The notes beneath the pieces are model-generated. The model was not told where the DNA came from. It worked only from the letters and a program-made list of their open reading frames with translations, and ran no database searches. This document shows, in pieces, positions 7,911 through 17,517 of a DNA stretch of 64,000 nt. Both the position numbers and the translations under genes were made by a program. The stretch is from Flavihumibacter petaseus NBRC 106054 (GTDB lineage Bacteria; Bacteroidota; Bacteroidia; Chitinophagales; Chitinophagaceae). The stretch covers positions 558,001 to 622,000 of the forward strand of contig NZ_BBWV01000004.1 of the NCBI RefSeq assembly GCF_000974785.1, written 5' to 3'. Position 1 is the stretch's first letter; every line of letters starts with the position of its first letter.

Positions 7911-10076
7911 TTATTCAAATACCCACCAGGAATATCCTCCGGCCGGTAATTGTACCGACAACTCCGTTTCTCCTTTGCTGTTGAGGATAATCTGCCGCAG
8001 GTTGCCATCCTTTTCCCTGACCCTGGTACTGCCTGATTTGCCGGCATAATATAAGGGGATCATGATCCTGCGGGTGATGGCTTCCTTCGTCGGATTGAAC
8101 AGTAACATCATTGCCTTGTCTTTCCCGCCCGGATTTACATGAAGCCATCCGTCCCAGTCACGACCGTCCGCCCGCCGCAGGTGGATCAGCGGAGCATTCA
8201 GCACTTCCCTGTACCGTTTATACCAGCCTACCACACTGCTGACCAACTGCCTGGTTTTTTCCGTGTCGTAGAGGCGAGGACCGCGATAGCAGGCCTGCAC
8301 ACCGGCACCGTAGTACTGCATCATGAGTTGCTCATACGCGTCCAGGTGTTCTGAAAGCGGCTCAAGCACGGCTTCCGGTCCGCCCCCCTGGTATTTTGTA
8401 AGCGGGACAAAGCCCCAGCCCATGGAAGGCGTTTTGTCCCATGTACCATCAAAAATATTCTGGCGGTTAAGGATCATCTGCTGTTCCCGCGGGAGCGAAA
8501 AATTCACCTCACGGTACCCGACAGCAATTTTGTTTGTTCCGTCAAGGAAGTACCAGTCCGGTGCATTGATATAAACTCCTCTGCCGTAGAGCCAGTGATA
8601 CAGTTCCCGCTGGATCTCCATCTGTTTCCATTGTGAATCGCCCAGTCCCTTATGGCCCGGATGTTTTTGGGAGGCACACAGATCACCTGGATAAGGACCA
8701 TCGTTTTCCCAGATATCAAAACCAGTGGCAGCGAAGAACCTTTTGATCTTGTCGCGATAGGCCAGCCCCCATACGCTACCAAAACAGGGTGCGTTGCCAA
8801 ACATTGTACCACCGGTTTTTCCGGTTTTCGGATTGATCACATCGTCCTCTTCGCTGATCTTCCTTGAACTGAACAGGGAATAACCACCAATTGCAATCCC
8901 CTTACCGTGCGCGAAACCGGATATCTTTTTCCATCGTGCGAGATTAGCGGCTGATGTGTCTTCCATATCGAGGTGGCTGCCGAAACTGAGGATCAGGGCT
9001 TCATAGCCTGTTGCTGCACATTGGTTGATGGCATTCTCTACCTGTGCATCGTCTTTACTGACGAGGTGCATAAAAATCGGATTCTCGCTGGTCCACGGTG
9101 CCACAGCCTGGTAAAACCGCTGTACGGCGAGTCCTCTCCGTTGGCGATCATAGCTGTCATACAACAATTCAAAACTGCGCACGGACTGAAGCGTATCACC
9201 CGCAGGCAATTCCACATCAGTGACGTCCGCCGGGTAAATTTCCAGCCGGCAGGGCGTCTGAAAATCATAATTCACCTGTGATCTGTAGGCAGAGTCGGTT
9301 AGCCAATGGGTGGTCTGATCGCTGAGGTCATAGCGCATCGCATTATTGAATGCATAATTCGATTCCACATACAGTCCCTGCTGCTTTTTCATTTTTTCAA
9401 CACTGCCCACCACTGCACTTTCTTCTTCCACCAGTGATAAAATTTCATTCTTCAGGCGGTTGATGTGCAGCACCTGCTTCCCTTGATTGATTACCGTAAC
9501 CCATTTGGAAAGCAATGGCAGCCCGTCATATACAGCATAATGTACGGCAACTGTAATGCCTGCCACATCCGGCGAAGGGTGGTCAAAGTAAAATACCAGC
9601 TCTTTGCCGGTGGCCGGCTGATGACGGGTCGCCAGGAAACGCAACGGCCGCTGTTGCAGCAGTGGTTGCAGCGGCATTGAGTCCATACGGATGAACCGGA
9701 AATCACCTTCGCCGGCTGTCATTGATTTTAACCAGGCTGGTTCCAGGTATCCGCGTTGTTCCTGGCCGTGCAGGCCGCCGATCGCATATACTTTACCATT
9801 GATGGTAACGGAGGCTTCCGGTTCTACAGCCCGCAGCAACTCCTGTCCGTTCATTTCATTGCGAAAACTGTAACAGGCCAGATTGGGAGACAGCACGAAA
9901 TGGCGGGAAAAGAGCGTGTTGCCGATCGCCAACGTGTTGCCGTTCTTTTCTGTAATCACTGACGCTTTGGCCGGAACACCAGGAAGCAGCCAGTCTTTTT
10001 TCACCTGCTGGGCAGTTGCATTGCTAATCCACCCGGTAATTGCCAGGCATAACAACGCTTTGAGATTATTCTGCAT
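7911..10076 (-). CDS. Secreted alpha-galactosidase-like glycoside hydrolase
   Basis: 721 residues, signal peptide at about 1-22 ending in A-T-A-Q. A beta-sandwich-like N-terminal half precedes a TIM-barrel half with the segment FDIWENDGPYPGD, whose Asp residues resemble the catalytic region of clan GH-D (GH27/GH36) enzymes, and a C-terminal beta domain (LHVNPGG, LLFNPT). The exact family is not certain; GH36-like is the best guess. Its start codon lies inside the end of the fucosidase gene (11-nt overlap), so the two hydrolases are translationally coupled and probably act on the same fucose- and galactose-bearing glycan. Confidence 0.75.
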   Translation of the reverse strand: MQNNLKALLCLAITGWISNATAQQVKKDWLLPGVPAKASVITEKNGNTLAIGNTLFSRHFVLSPNLACYSFRNEMNGQELLRAVEPEASVTINGKVYAIGGLHGQEQRGYLEPAWLKSMTAGEGDFRFIRMDSMPLQPLLQQRPLRFLATRHQPATGKELVFYFDHPSPDVAGITVAVHYAVYDGLPLLSKWVTVINQGKQVLHINRLKNEILSLVEEESAVVGSVEKMKKQQGLYVESNYAFNNAMRYDLSDQTTHWLTDSAYRSQVNYDFQTPCRLEIYPADVTDVELPAGDTLQSVRSFELLYDSYDRQRRGLAVQRFYQAVAPWTSENPIFMHLVSKDDAQVENAINQCAATGYEALILSFGSHLDMEDTSAANLARWKKISGFAHGKGIAIGGYSLFSSRKISEEDDVINPKTGKTGGTMFGNAPCFGSVWGLAYRDKIKRFFAATGFDIWENDGPYPGDLCASQKHPGHKGLGDSQWKQMEIQRELYHWLYGRGVYINAPDWYFLDGTNKIAVGYREVNFSLPREQQMILNRQNIFDGTWDKTPSMGWGFVPLTKYQGGGPEAVLEPLSEHLDAYEQLMMQYYGAGVQACYRGPRLYDTEKTRQLVSSVVGWYKRYREVLNAPLIHLRRADGRDWDGWLHVNPGGKDKAMMLLFNPTKEAITRRIMIPLYYAGKSGSTRVREKDGNLRQIILNSKGETELSVQLPAGGYSWWVFE

Positions 10077-12156
10077 TATGGAAAAGTCGGTTTGAGGGAA
10101 TTTCGGTTTTGGGTTGACCAGGCAGTTGCCACGTCAGTTTCAATTCGTTGTCTCCGGCACAATCAAAGTAAAGAATCCGGATAAAATGTTTGCCTTTTTT
10201 CAAAGCAGCCTTTCCTTGTTTTTCAAGGGAACCATGTTCACCACCATTATCGATGATCTCTACACCATCGATCATCAGCCTACTGCCATCATCTGAAGTC
10301 AGGTAAAAGTTATAAATGCCATTTTTAGGAACATCAACAAATCCTTCGAAGACCAGTCCAAAATTGCTTTTCCGTTTTTTGTAGGAATTGTTGATGGACA
10401 TCGCCGTTCCGGCGGCAGCAGGAACAGCATCCAGGATCACCTGAAAATCTGCCTTGACATCTGGCTGAGTATAGATATACTTCAGGCCTTTTGCCAGTTT
10501 CCCTGGATTGCGGGCGGGCATCCACTCGTACCGCGTTACCTTTTCAGACAGCAAGGTGCCAGGCAGCAGCTCCGGCTGAAACACTGCCGCCTGAACGGTT
10601 GTTGTTTTTTCCAGCACAAATGGTGCCTTATATAAAGTTGAAGTGGATGCAGGTACTGAACCATCTATGGTATAACGGATCTCTCCGGGACCGGGGGCAG
10701 TCAGGCTCACGCGCGGCGAAAGCGGGTCTTTGGTGTAATCGGCCTGCAGCACGGGCTTTGAAGCAAATTTTCCAAAATTCTTTATGCAGACTGTGTACGC
10801 ATATGGAGCGGCAAAATCATTGGGATCATAGGCGGGCAATGTAAGCACGGCATTCTCACCTTCCTGGGTTGCAGATACCGGCTTGCGTTTACCCAGCAAC
10901 GATATTTCCGTTCCTGCCGGAATGGCCAGGTTTTCCAGTACCAGTTTCCCGCCGGAAGGATACTTTGCAAAAGTGATGAACAGGTCATTTGCTTTTGCAT
11001 TATAGGTGAAGTACAGGTCGTTCTGCCTGTTTTTACGCCAGGCGCCGCAGCCATAGACCGCCTCACCATTTGTTTTCATCCATTGTCCCATTTGCAATAG
11101 TCGCTCCTGCATTATCGGCGGGATTTTACCATGTTCATCAGGACCGATATCCAGCAGGAAATTGCCCCCGCGGCTTACCTTGTCGACCAGGCTCATAACA
11201 AGCGATGTTGGGGTCTGGTAATCCCAGGCATCTTCTTCGCGGTTGTACCCGTAACTCATACCCATTCCCCGGCTTTCTTCCCAGGCATGGTTATCGAAAC
11301 CGAGATCGGGCTGATACTCCGGCGTGTACACCATACCGTGATGAAACCGAATATCGCTTCCCCACCGGTCGTTGGTAACAATCTTATCTTTAACGGCACT
11401 TTCATTGTACAGCCATGCGAGGAATTCCCGGCTTTTCCAGGTCTCTGCAGAAGCATCCCATTCGCCGTCCGTCCATAGCACTTCCGGTTGATACTTCGTA
11501 ATCAGTTCTTTCATCTGCGGCCAGGCATGGTCCCTTGCATAAGCAGCATGGTCTTTTTTCCAAAGTGGGTTAAACCATTCGTACAACGAGTAGTAAACAC
11601 CCGGATGAACACTGGTCTTCCTGACGGCTGAGAAGAGTTCGCCGATGAGGTCGCGTTTAGGCCCTACTACAGCGGCGTTCCAGGGAAATCCCCAGGTCTG
11701 ATTGGCGTTGGTGTTCGGCCACAGGCAATAACCGTCGTGATGTTTGGAAGTGAGAACGATATATTTTGCACCGGAGGCTTCAAACAGTTTCGCCCATTCA
11801 TCTGCGTTAAAAAGTTCGGCCTTGAAATCATTGGCGAGGTCGTAATAGGTGCGGTCACCAAATTTCTCCCTGTGAAAACGGATCCTTGCTGTGTCACCGT
11901 TCATCAACCCGTTCTGGTACCATTCGGCATACTGCCCCTTGCTGCTCCAGCCGGGCACAGAATAGACACCCCAATGGATGAAAATTCCGAATCGGGCTTC
12001 GGTAAACCATTCGGGTACCTGTTTCCTGTCGAGACTTTCCCAGGTAGGTTGAAACGTGGTGGCGGAAGTATGGGATGCTGAATGGGTCTGGCCTGTCACT
12101 GCATGTGCAGTGGACAGGCAGGCTGTCACCAGCAGGGCCTGAAGTGATTTATTCAT
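10066..12156 (-). CDS. Alpha-L-fucosidase (GH29) with CHB_HEX_C-like and PA14 domains
   Basis: 696 residues. Signal peptide about 1-22; GH29 catalytic domain about 35-440 opening with FGIFIHWGVYSVPGW and carrying LWTDGEW, where the Asp is the expected nucleophile. A chitobiase-like C-terminal domain (IRYTIDGSVPA, about 500) and a PA14 domain (FYLTSDDGSRLMIDG, about 650) follow and probably bind carbohydrate. It removes alpha-L-fucose from glycans in the periplasm or at the cell surface. First gene of the minus-strand operon running down to 1246; the 79-nt gap to the response regulator upstream shows no clear promoter. Confidence 0.94.
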   Translation of the reverse strand: MNKSLQALLVTACLSTAHAVTGQTHSASHTSATTFQPTWESLDRKQVPEWFTEARFGIFIHWGVYSVPGWSSKGQYAEWYQNGLMNGDTARIRFHREKFGDRTYYDLANDFKAELFNADEWAKLFEASGAKYIVLTSKHHDGYCLWPNTNANQTWGFPWNAAVVGPKRDLIGELFSAVRKTSVHPGVYYSLYEWFNPLWKKDHAAYARDHAWPQMKELITKYQPEVLWTDGEWDASAETWKSREFLAWLYNESAVKDKIVTNDRWGSDIRFHHGMVYTPEYQPDLGFDNHAWEESRGMGMSYGYNREEDAWDYQTPTSLVMSLVDKVSRGGNFLLDIGPDEHGKIPPIMQERLLQMGQWMKTNGEAVYGCGAWRKNRQNDLYFTYNAKANDLFITFAKYPSGGKLVLENLAIPAGTEISLLGKRKPVSATQEGENAVLTLPAYDPNDFAAPYAYTVCIKNFGKFASKPVLQADYTKDPLSPRVSLTAPGPGEIRYTIDGSVPASTSTLYKAPFVLEKTTTVQAAVFQPELLPGTLLSEKVTRYEWMPARNPGKLAKGLKYIYTQPDVKADFQVILDAVPAAAGTAMSINNSYKKRKSNFGLVFEGFVDVPKNGIYNFYLTSDDGSRLMIDGVEIIDNGGEHGSLEKQGKAALKKGKHFIRILYFDCAGDNELKLTWQLPGQPKTEIPSNRLFHNAE

Positions 12157-12235
12157 ATAGCAGTGTAATCGGACGGTAAGTTAGCCCGTGAAATGATCAG
12201 CGGCTGCGGGAGAATGAACAGAAACTTGGTGGATT

Positions 12236-12898
12236 TTATCCAGGCACCAGGCCAAGCCGGATAGCAGCTTTAACCAGTCCCGCGATATTCCTGACTTTCA
12301 GTTTATGGAACATATTTGAACGGTGGGTCTGAATAGTGCGCTTGCTGATGCCGAGGTGTTGGGCGATCTGTTCATCATTCCACTCCAGTACGATGCAGTG
12401 CAGGATTTGCTTTTCCCTGGGTGAAAGCGGGCGGACCACGGCTTTTGTTTCTTCTTCTTTTTGCAACAGCTTAATCATGATCTCACTGGAATAATAAGTT
12501 TTGTATTGCAAAGCTTGCCGGATAGCCATCTGTAATTCCCGTGTATCTATATTTTTGAGCAGGTAGCCGTTCGCGCCGGCTTCGATCATATTTTCCACCT
12601 GTGCCAGCTCATCATAGTTGGAAAGACCGATGACTGCCAGGCGCGGATGGCTTCGCAACATCGCCTGGATCGTTTCTGCGCCATTGGCGTCAGGAAGGCG
12701 GTAGTCCATAATGACCAGGTCATAAGGTCTCCGGCCAACTTTTAGCAGCGCTTCCCTTCCGGATTCTGCTTCATCTACCTGGGCAGGCAGATCGTTACGG
12801 AAGGATTCAATCATCATTTTCAATCCGTCACGCACCATCTTGTGATCATCAACGATCAGCAGGCGAATTGTTTTTTCGGATTTCTCAGCAGTTGTCAT
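12236..12898 (-). CDS. NarL/LuxR-type response regulator
   Basis: 220 residues: receiver domain (acidic D17-D18, phospho-acceptor Asp in LVIMDYRLPD about 62-71, conserved Lys in LLKNID) followed by a LuxR-type helix-turn-helix (LSPREKQILHCIV, QIAQHLGISKRTIQTHRSN). The start is 1 nt past the stop of the histidine kinase gene, so they form one operon and surely one phosphorelay. It lies directly upstream of the fucosidase operon on the same strand, which makes that operon a possible target, but no operator is recognisable. Confidence 0.95.
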   Translation of the reverse strand: MTTAEKSEKTIRLLIVDDHKMVRDGLKMMIESFRNDLPAQVDEAESGREALLKVGRRPYDLVIMDYRLPDANGAETIQAMLRSHPRLAVIGLSNYDELAQVENMIEAGANGYLLKNIDTRELQMAIRQALQYKTYYSSEIMIKLLQKEEETKAVVRPLSPREKQILHCIVLEWNDEQIAQHLGISKRTIQTHRSNMFHKLKVRNIAGLVKAAIRLGLVPG

Positions 12899-12899
12899 G

Positions 12900-14045
12900 T
12901 TAAATCTGGTTGGGAAGGTGAATGCGACAGGTCACGCCTTCTCCGGCGAAGGAGGTGAATCGAATTGTTCCGCGGTGCGATCTGACCCGAAAATTCATGT
13001 TTTGGAGGCCCATGCCTTTCTGAGGCTGGCCTGGTGTAAATTCTTCACCATTATTTTGCAAGACCAGAGTGATTCCGCCTTTACCTGTTTCCAACCTGAT
13101 GTGCACTATAGTTGCTGCACCGTGGCGGATAGAATTGCTCACAAACTCCTGGACGAGGCGATAGAGATCAATTTCCAATGCGCGGTCAAAGCGGGGCCAT
13201 TGCCGGGTGGGGCTGATCCTGAATTTCATCTGATTATGAAAACGGGAAGGATTACAGAATTCGCGTATCGCTTTAAGCAGGCCAAACTCTTCCAGTGTTT
13301 TCGGCATGAGATCAAAGCAGATATTGCGCATGTCGGTCATGATAGCGGAAAGGGCTTTACTGGATCTTTTGAGAATTTTTTTTTGTCGGCCGGAAGGTGT
13401 TTCTCTTTCAGTACTTGCAATAAAGAACCGGATCGCGCTGAGTTGCTGACCGAGACTATCGTGCAGGTCCTGCGCGAGCCTGCGGCGTTCTGCTTCCTGG
13501 GTGTCGATAATGGCGCGGAGTATCGCCTTTTCTGCCGCAACTTTTTCAGTAATGTTTCTTGCGGTTACGAGAATCAGTTTTCTTTTGGCGCCGGCGGGCA
13601 GAAAATAGGCCGCATTGAGGAGGACAGTCAACTGCTGCCTGCCATCGGACAGGAGTACTTCCTGTCCCTCCCGGATATACGACTGTTTCAGTTGCTTTCG
13701 GATTAAAGGGAAAAGAGAATTGCCGGCTGAGGCATTCAGTTGGTTGATGGAAATACCTGTGACTTTTTCTTCCGGCAGCTGCAGCTGTTCGGAAACTGCC
13801 CGGTTGGCCTTGTGAATAATTCCTCTTCCGTCGATCAGAAAAACCATGTCAGAAACCGAATGGAAAATGGAGTTGAAAAAGTCCCTTGAAATGGTGACCG
13901 CTTTCAGTTCTTCTCCAAGCATATTGATACCGCTGATGATCGCATCGATCTCATCTTCCCTGCCTGATGGCTGGAGGCGTTTGTCGAAGCTGCCGGTTGC
14001 ATAGGCGGCGATCTGTTCAGCGATGAGGTCAATGCGGGAAGGCAT
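12900..14045 (-). CDS. Soluble HAMP-like/PAS histidine kinase (HisKA_3)
   Basis: 381 residues from ATG 14045. Domain order: HAMP-like segment without membrane helices (YATGSFDKRLQPSGREDEID, about 17-36), PAS sensor (about 55-160), dimerisation/phosphoacceptor of the HisKA_3 type (ERRRLAQDLHDSLGQQLSAIR, His in LHDSLG) and a HATPase_c domain (EFVSNSIRHGA, GMGLQNM). NarL-type regulators are the usual partners, as here. No transmembrane segment is seen, so it senses a cytoplasmic signal. Its start overlaps the preceding DUF7793 gene by 17 nt; the longer reading starting at 14129 is unnecessary. Confidence 0.92.
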   Translation of the reverse strand: MPSRIDLIAEQIAAYATGSFDKRLQPSGREDEIDAIISGINMLGEELKAVTISRDFFNSIFHSVSDMVFLIDGRGIIHKANRAVSEQLQLPEEKVTGISINQLNASAGNSLFPLIRKQLKQSYIREGQEVLLSDGRQQLTVLLNAAYFLPAGAKRKLILVTARNITEKVAAEKAILRAIIDTQEAERRRLAQDLHDSLGQQLSAIRFFIASTERETPSGRQKKILKRSSKALSAIMTDMRNICFDLMPKTLEEFGLLKAIREFCNPSRFHNQMKFRISPTRQWPRFDRALEIDLYRLVQEFVSNSIRHGAATIVHIRLETGKGGITLVLQNNGEEFTPGQPQKGMGLQNMNFRVRSHRGTIRFTSFAGEGVTCRIHLPNQI

Positions 14046-14430
14046 AGGCTGTATTGTTGGAGGAGAGGGACAGCAGCCACTTTTCGGCAGACTTAGGCTG
14101 AGAGAATAGCCGGACAGGAATGTGTACACGATGAACGCGGCGGAGGATATTGCCCATCATGGCCTGAAAAGGTGAGCTGGTGACGATGGCGACAGCGGTC
14201 AGGCCACGGATGCCATCCGGAGAGGAGAGGTACTGTCGTGCTTCGCGGTTGATGGCGCGAACACCCTGGGCGTGCAGGCAGACGGGATAGCAGCGTGAAC
14301 CGGTAAAGGAGAGCCTGGCTGCGACCATTTTCTGTGCGGTGGGGAGGTCAATTTTCAATCCCTTCCGGTAGCGCACATGAAGAATTTGCTGTTGCAGGAA
14401 CAAGTCGATATCGTCACCATGAAATTGCAT
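14029..14430 (-). CDS. DUF7793-like (STAS-related) protein
   Basis: 133 residues from ATG 14430. The pattern is that of short Bacteroidota DUF7793 proteins: an N-terminal beta segment, AREARQY-like region (INREARQYLSSPDGIRGLTAVAIV), then FQAMMGNILRR and a final RLFSQPKSAEKWL motif. These resemble STAS/SpoIIAA-like folds and often precede kinases of the type found next. A candidate promoter at 14459-14486 lies just upstream of this ATG, which argues against the longer start at 14553. It probably feeds a signal to the coupled kinase; that is inference. Confidence 0.72.
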   Translation of the reverse strand: MQFHGDDIDLFLQQQILHVRYRKGLKIDLPTAQKMVAARLSFTGSRCYPVCLHAQGVRAINREARQYLSSPDGIRGLTAVAIVTSSPFQAMMGNILRRVHRVHIPVRLFSQPKSAEKWLLSLSSNNTAYAFPH

Positions 14431-14458
14431 ACATCGCTGGTGGTTAAAGGCAGAAAAA

Positions 14459-14486
14459 CAAAAGTAGGATTTTCGGATACGGCAAA
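14459..14486 (-). promoter_or_regulatory. Promoter of the DUF7793-kinase-regulator operon
   Basis: Read on the minus strand: TTTG, 16 nt, TACTTTTG, matching the Bacteroidota -33/-7 consensus (spacer one short of the usual range). The -7 box ends 28 nt before ATG 14430. Confidence 0.5.
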
Positions 14487-14612
14487 TCGGAAACGGGAAA
14501 AATACCGGGTTTTCACCTACGTACTTTACGGATGCCGAACCAGATTTTTTCATGGTTTTCTACCGGTTTTTCAGTCCACTTTTTTCTCAAGTTTGGTGTC
14601 CATCTAAATCTT

Positions 14613-17087
14613 ATGAGCAAACACCATTCATTTACGGACACGGTGGACCAGCTGGTCAGTTTCGGTGTCAGAAAGGGAATCCTGCATCTGTATACTGAAG
14701 ATGAAGTCTTTGAAAATAATGCGATCCGGCTGAAGGACCGGCAGGTGCTGAATTTCGGTTCCTGCAGCTACCTGGGGCTGGAGTTCGACGACCGCCTCCG
14801 GGAGGGTGCCAAGCAGGCGATCGACCGGTATGGCACACAATTCTCCGAATCACGGGCTTATGTTTCCATCCGGCTCTATAAGGAACTGGAACATTTGCTG
14901 GATACTGTTTTTGAAGCCCATTGCGTGATCACGCCCACCACTACGCTGGGCCATATTGCCAATGTGCCGATCATGGTCAGTGACGGTGACGCCGTCATCA
15001 TGGATCACCAGTTGCACAATTGCGTGCAGACGGCGGTTCAATTGGTGAAAGCGCGTGGTGTATACACAGAAGTAATCCGGCACAACCGGATCGACCTGCT
15101 GGAGCAGCGGATTCTTGAGCTCCGGAGCAAATACCGGAAGATCTGGTATATGGCGGATGGCATTTACAGCATGTATGGCGATGCCTGTCCGATCGATGCC
15201 ATCTATGACCTGATGGACCGGTATGAATGTTTTCATTTTTATGCCGACGATGCTCATGGCATGAGTATTCATGGTCGGAATGGTAAAGGTTTTGTGTTGA
15301 ATATGCGCCATATGCATCCGAAAATGGTGCTGGCGACATCACTGAATAAGGCGTTTGCTGCGGGCGGAGGAGTTCTTGTGTTTCCGGAAAAAGAAGCAGC
15401 CCGGAAATTGAGGACTTGTGGCGGTCCGCTACTTAGCTCCGGCCCAATGCAGCCTTCCGGTTTGGGTGCTGCTGTTGCTGCTGCAAAAATCCACCTTACT
15501 CCGGAGATCTACCAGATGCAGGCAACGCTGCAGGACAAACTGCACTTTACCCGGTGCATGCTGGAAAAGTACCAGTTGCCTGTTTTTTCGGTAGCCGGCG
15601 CGGCAGTATTCTTTGTCGGACTTTCTGCTCCCAAACTGGGGTACAATATGGTGGAACGAATGCTGAAGCAGGGCTACTATGTGAACCTGGCCATATTCCC
15701 TACCGTATCGCTGAAGAATACCGGCCTCCGGTTTACGATCACCCGGTTGCACAGCTACCCGCAGATTGAAGCCATGATCGCTACCATGGCCAAAGAACTT
15801 GCCGGAGCCATGCAGGAAGAAGGCGTTTCTATGGAAGAGATCTACAAGGCATTTAAGTCCGCCGTTCCGCACACCCCCGATGGGACAAACCTGGTCCCGG
15901 GCCCTAAACCGGAAAAATACCCGGCCGGCAGCCCTACCACCAATACTTCCTCTCCGTCCAAAAAACCGCTGACCAGCCTTAAAGTACAGCAGGCCAAAAC
16001 CATCGCAGCACTGAATGCTACTGAATGGGATGGGATATTTGAAAGCAAAGGAGCCTTTAATTCCCGTGCATTGATTCTCCTGGAAAGGGCGTTCAGCAAC
16101 AATGCAGCCCCGGAAGAAAAATGGGAATTCGATTACATCGTGATCCGTGATGAAAGCGATAAAGTCATCCTTGCCACTTTCTACACCACCACCCTCTGGA
16201 AAGACGACATGTTATCACCCCTGCTGGTTTCCAGGAGCGTGGAAAAGGAACGGGAAGCTGACCCTTATTTCCTGACGAGCAGGGTACTCAGTACGGGTTC
16301 CCTGTTGACGGAAGGACAGCATCTGTTCATTGATTTCGTGCACGAACAATGGAAAGAGGGAATGCTTCTGTTGATTCGCAATACCTATACCCTACAGGAA
16401 GAGCGCCAGGCAGAGAATATTGTACTGAGAGATTTCCATGGCATTCACCAGGAAGTGGATGACCTCCTGGTGGAAAACGGATTTTTCCGCGTAACCATGC
16501 CCGATACGCATATTGTCCCGGTCAATTTCTCCAGTCCTGAGGCCTATCTGAAATCCCTGCCTTCAAAATCAAGAAACCAACTGCGGACTTCCGTGCTCAA
16601 ACAGAAGAACGAATTCCAGGTGGAGGTCATAACGGGCCAGCCAGGCAAAAGTCGCATTGCCGAGTGGTACAGTTTATACCTCAATGTCAAAGAGCGCGGA
16701 CTGGAGCTGAACACCTTTGCCCTTCCTGAAAACCTTTTTCACCAGTTGGCTGCAGACGATCGCTGGGATATTCTTGAGCTCAGTCTGCCCGAAGTAACCC
16801 ATGGCCCTGTGGCGGTATTATTCAGCTATCGGACGGAAACGGACTATATACCCACAATTATCGGTATCGACTATACCCACAATGGGGAATTCAATATCTA
16901 CCGGCAGACCCTCTACCATGCGATCCAGCGGGCGGTGACACTAGGAGCAAAGAACATCCGCCTCGGATTCACTGCCTCAATGGAAAAGAAAAAACTGGGT
17001 GCTACCGCGATCGCTACCTACGCATACACACATATCGAGGACAGCTTTAATCTGACTGCTATGGAAGCGATAAAAGGCAATACATAA
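14613..17087 (+). CDS. Alpha-oxoamine synthase fused to GNAT-like acyltransferase
   Basis: 824 residues from ATG 14613. Residues 1 to about 420 are a PLP-dependent alpha-oxoamine synthase (family of KBL, BioF, serine palmitoyltransferase): GSCSYLGLE near the start, FYADDAHGMSIHG for the PLP ring Asp/His, and K246 in ATSLNKAFAAGGG as the Schiff-base lysine. A Pro/Ser/Thr-rich linker (about 425-470) leads to a second domain (about 480-824) resembling BioF2-like/FemX-like GNAT acyltransferases (SLPSKSRNQLRTSVLKQ, RLGFTASMEKKKLGA). The first half would condense an amino acid with an acyl thioester; the second could N-acylate the product. It is 16 nt upstream of the MauE gene and probably shares its transcript. 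Confidence 0.88.
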   Translation: MSKHHSFTDTVDQLVSFGVRKGILHLYTEDEVFENNAIRLKDRQVLNFGSCSYLGLEFDDRLREGAKQAIDRYGTQFSESRAYVSIRLYKELEHLLDTVFEAHCVITPTTTLGHIANVPIMVSDGDAVIMDHQLHNCVQTAVQLVKARGVYTEVIRHNRIDLLEQRILELRSKYRKIWYMADGIYSMYGDACPIDAIYDLMDRYECFHFYADDAHGMSIHGRNGKGFVLNMRHMHPKMVLATSLNKAFAAGGGVLVFPEKEAARKLRTCGGPLLSSGPMQPSGLGAAVAAAKIHLTPEIYQMQATLQDKLHFTRCMLEKYQLPVFSVAGAAVFFVGLSAPKLGYNMVERMLKQGYYVNLAIFPTVSLKNTGLRFTITRLHSYPQIEAMIATMAKELAGAMQEEGVSMEEIYKAFKSAVPHTPDGTNLVPGPKPEKYPAGSPTTNTSSPSKKPLTSLKVQQAKTIAALNATEWDGIFESKGAFNSRALILLERAFSNNAAPEEKWEFDYIVIRDESDKVILATFYTTTLWKDDMLSPLLVSRSVEKEREADPYFLTSRVLSTGSLLTEGQHLFIDFVHEQWKEGMLLLIRNTYTLQEERQAENIVLRDFHGIHQEVDDLLVENGFFRVTMPDTHIVPVNFSSPEAYLKSLPSKSRNQLRTSVLKQKNEFQVEVITGQPGKSRIAEWYSLYLNVKERGLELNTFALPENLFHQLAADDRWDILELSLPEVTHGPVAVLFSYRTETDYIPTIIGIDYTHNGEFNIYRQTLYHAIQRAVTLGAKNIRLGFTASMEKKKLGATAIATYAYTHIEDSFNLTAMEAIKGNT

Positions 17088-17103
17088 CATCAAATTAACT
17101 TTT

Positions 17104-17517
17104 ATGAAAAAGGAAACAATGTATCAATTGATCAGTGGTCTGTTCGTATTCCTTTTCGTTTACACTGCTTCCAGCAAATGGATGGACATAGAAACATTTC
17201 GCTGGGCCTTATCGGGTTCCCCGTTGTTGAAGCATACTGCCAACTGGATGATTTATGCATTGCCAGCAGTAGAAATCCTGGTAGCGCTTCTTTTGTGTAT
17301 TCGCGCTACCAGGTCATTGGGAATGCTTTCCTCGTTAGCCCTGATGATCACCTTCACGCTTTATATCGGCTACCTTTTAGCCTCCCGCCATGAGCTACCC
17401 TGCAGTTGTGGCGGCATTTTCCGCGACCTGACCTGGAGAAACCACCTCATTGTCAACTGCATTTTACTTGTCATTGCAGCCCTGGGATACAGGCTTCAAG
17501 GGCAAAAAACATATTGA
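17104..17517 (+). CDS. MauE/DoxX-like redox-associated membrane protein
   Basis: 137 residues with four predicted membrane helices (about 8-25, 45-65, 70-90, 112-130). The loop before the last helix holds C-S-C-G-G (HELPCSCGGIF), typical of MauE-type proteins, which act with thioredoxin-fold partners in disulfide handling in the periplasm. It follows the oxoamine-synthase gene by 16 nt and its stop (17515-17517) overlaps the TTG start of the peptide gene (17514), suggesting translational coupling. The likely thioredoxin partner is the redoxin at 22604-23857. Confidence 0.9.
   Translation: MKKETMYQLISGLFVFLFVYTASSKWMDIETFRWALSGSPLLKHTANWMIYALPAVEILVALLLCIRATRSLGMLSSLALMITFTLYIGYLLASRHELPCSCGGIFRDLTWRNHLIVNCILLVIAALGYRLQGQKTY

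Noticed and set aside
12897-13706. 269-codon open frame on the plus strand
   Set aside because: Antisense to the histidine kinase; no protein-like features.
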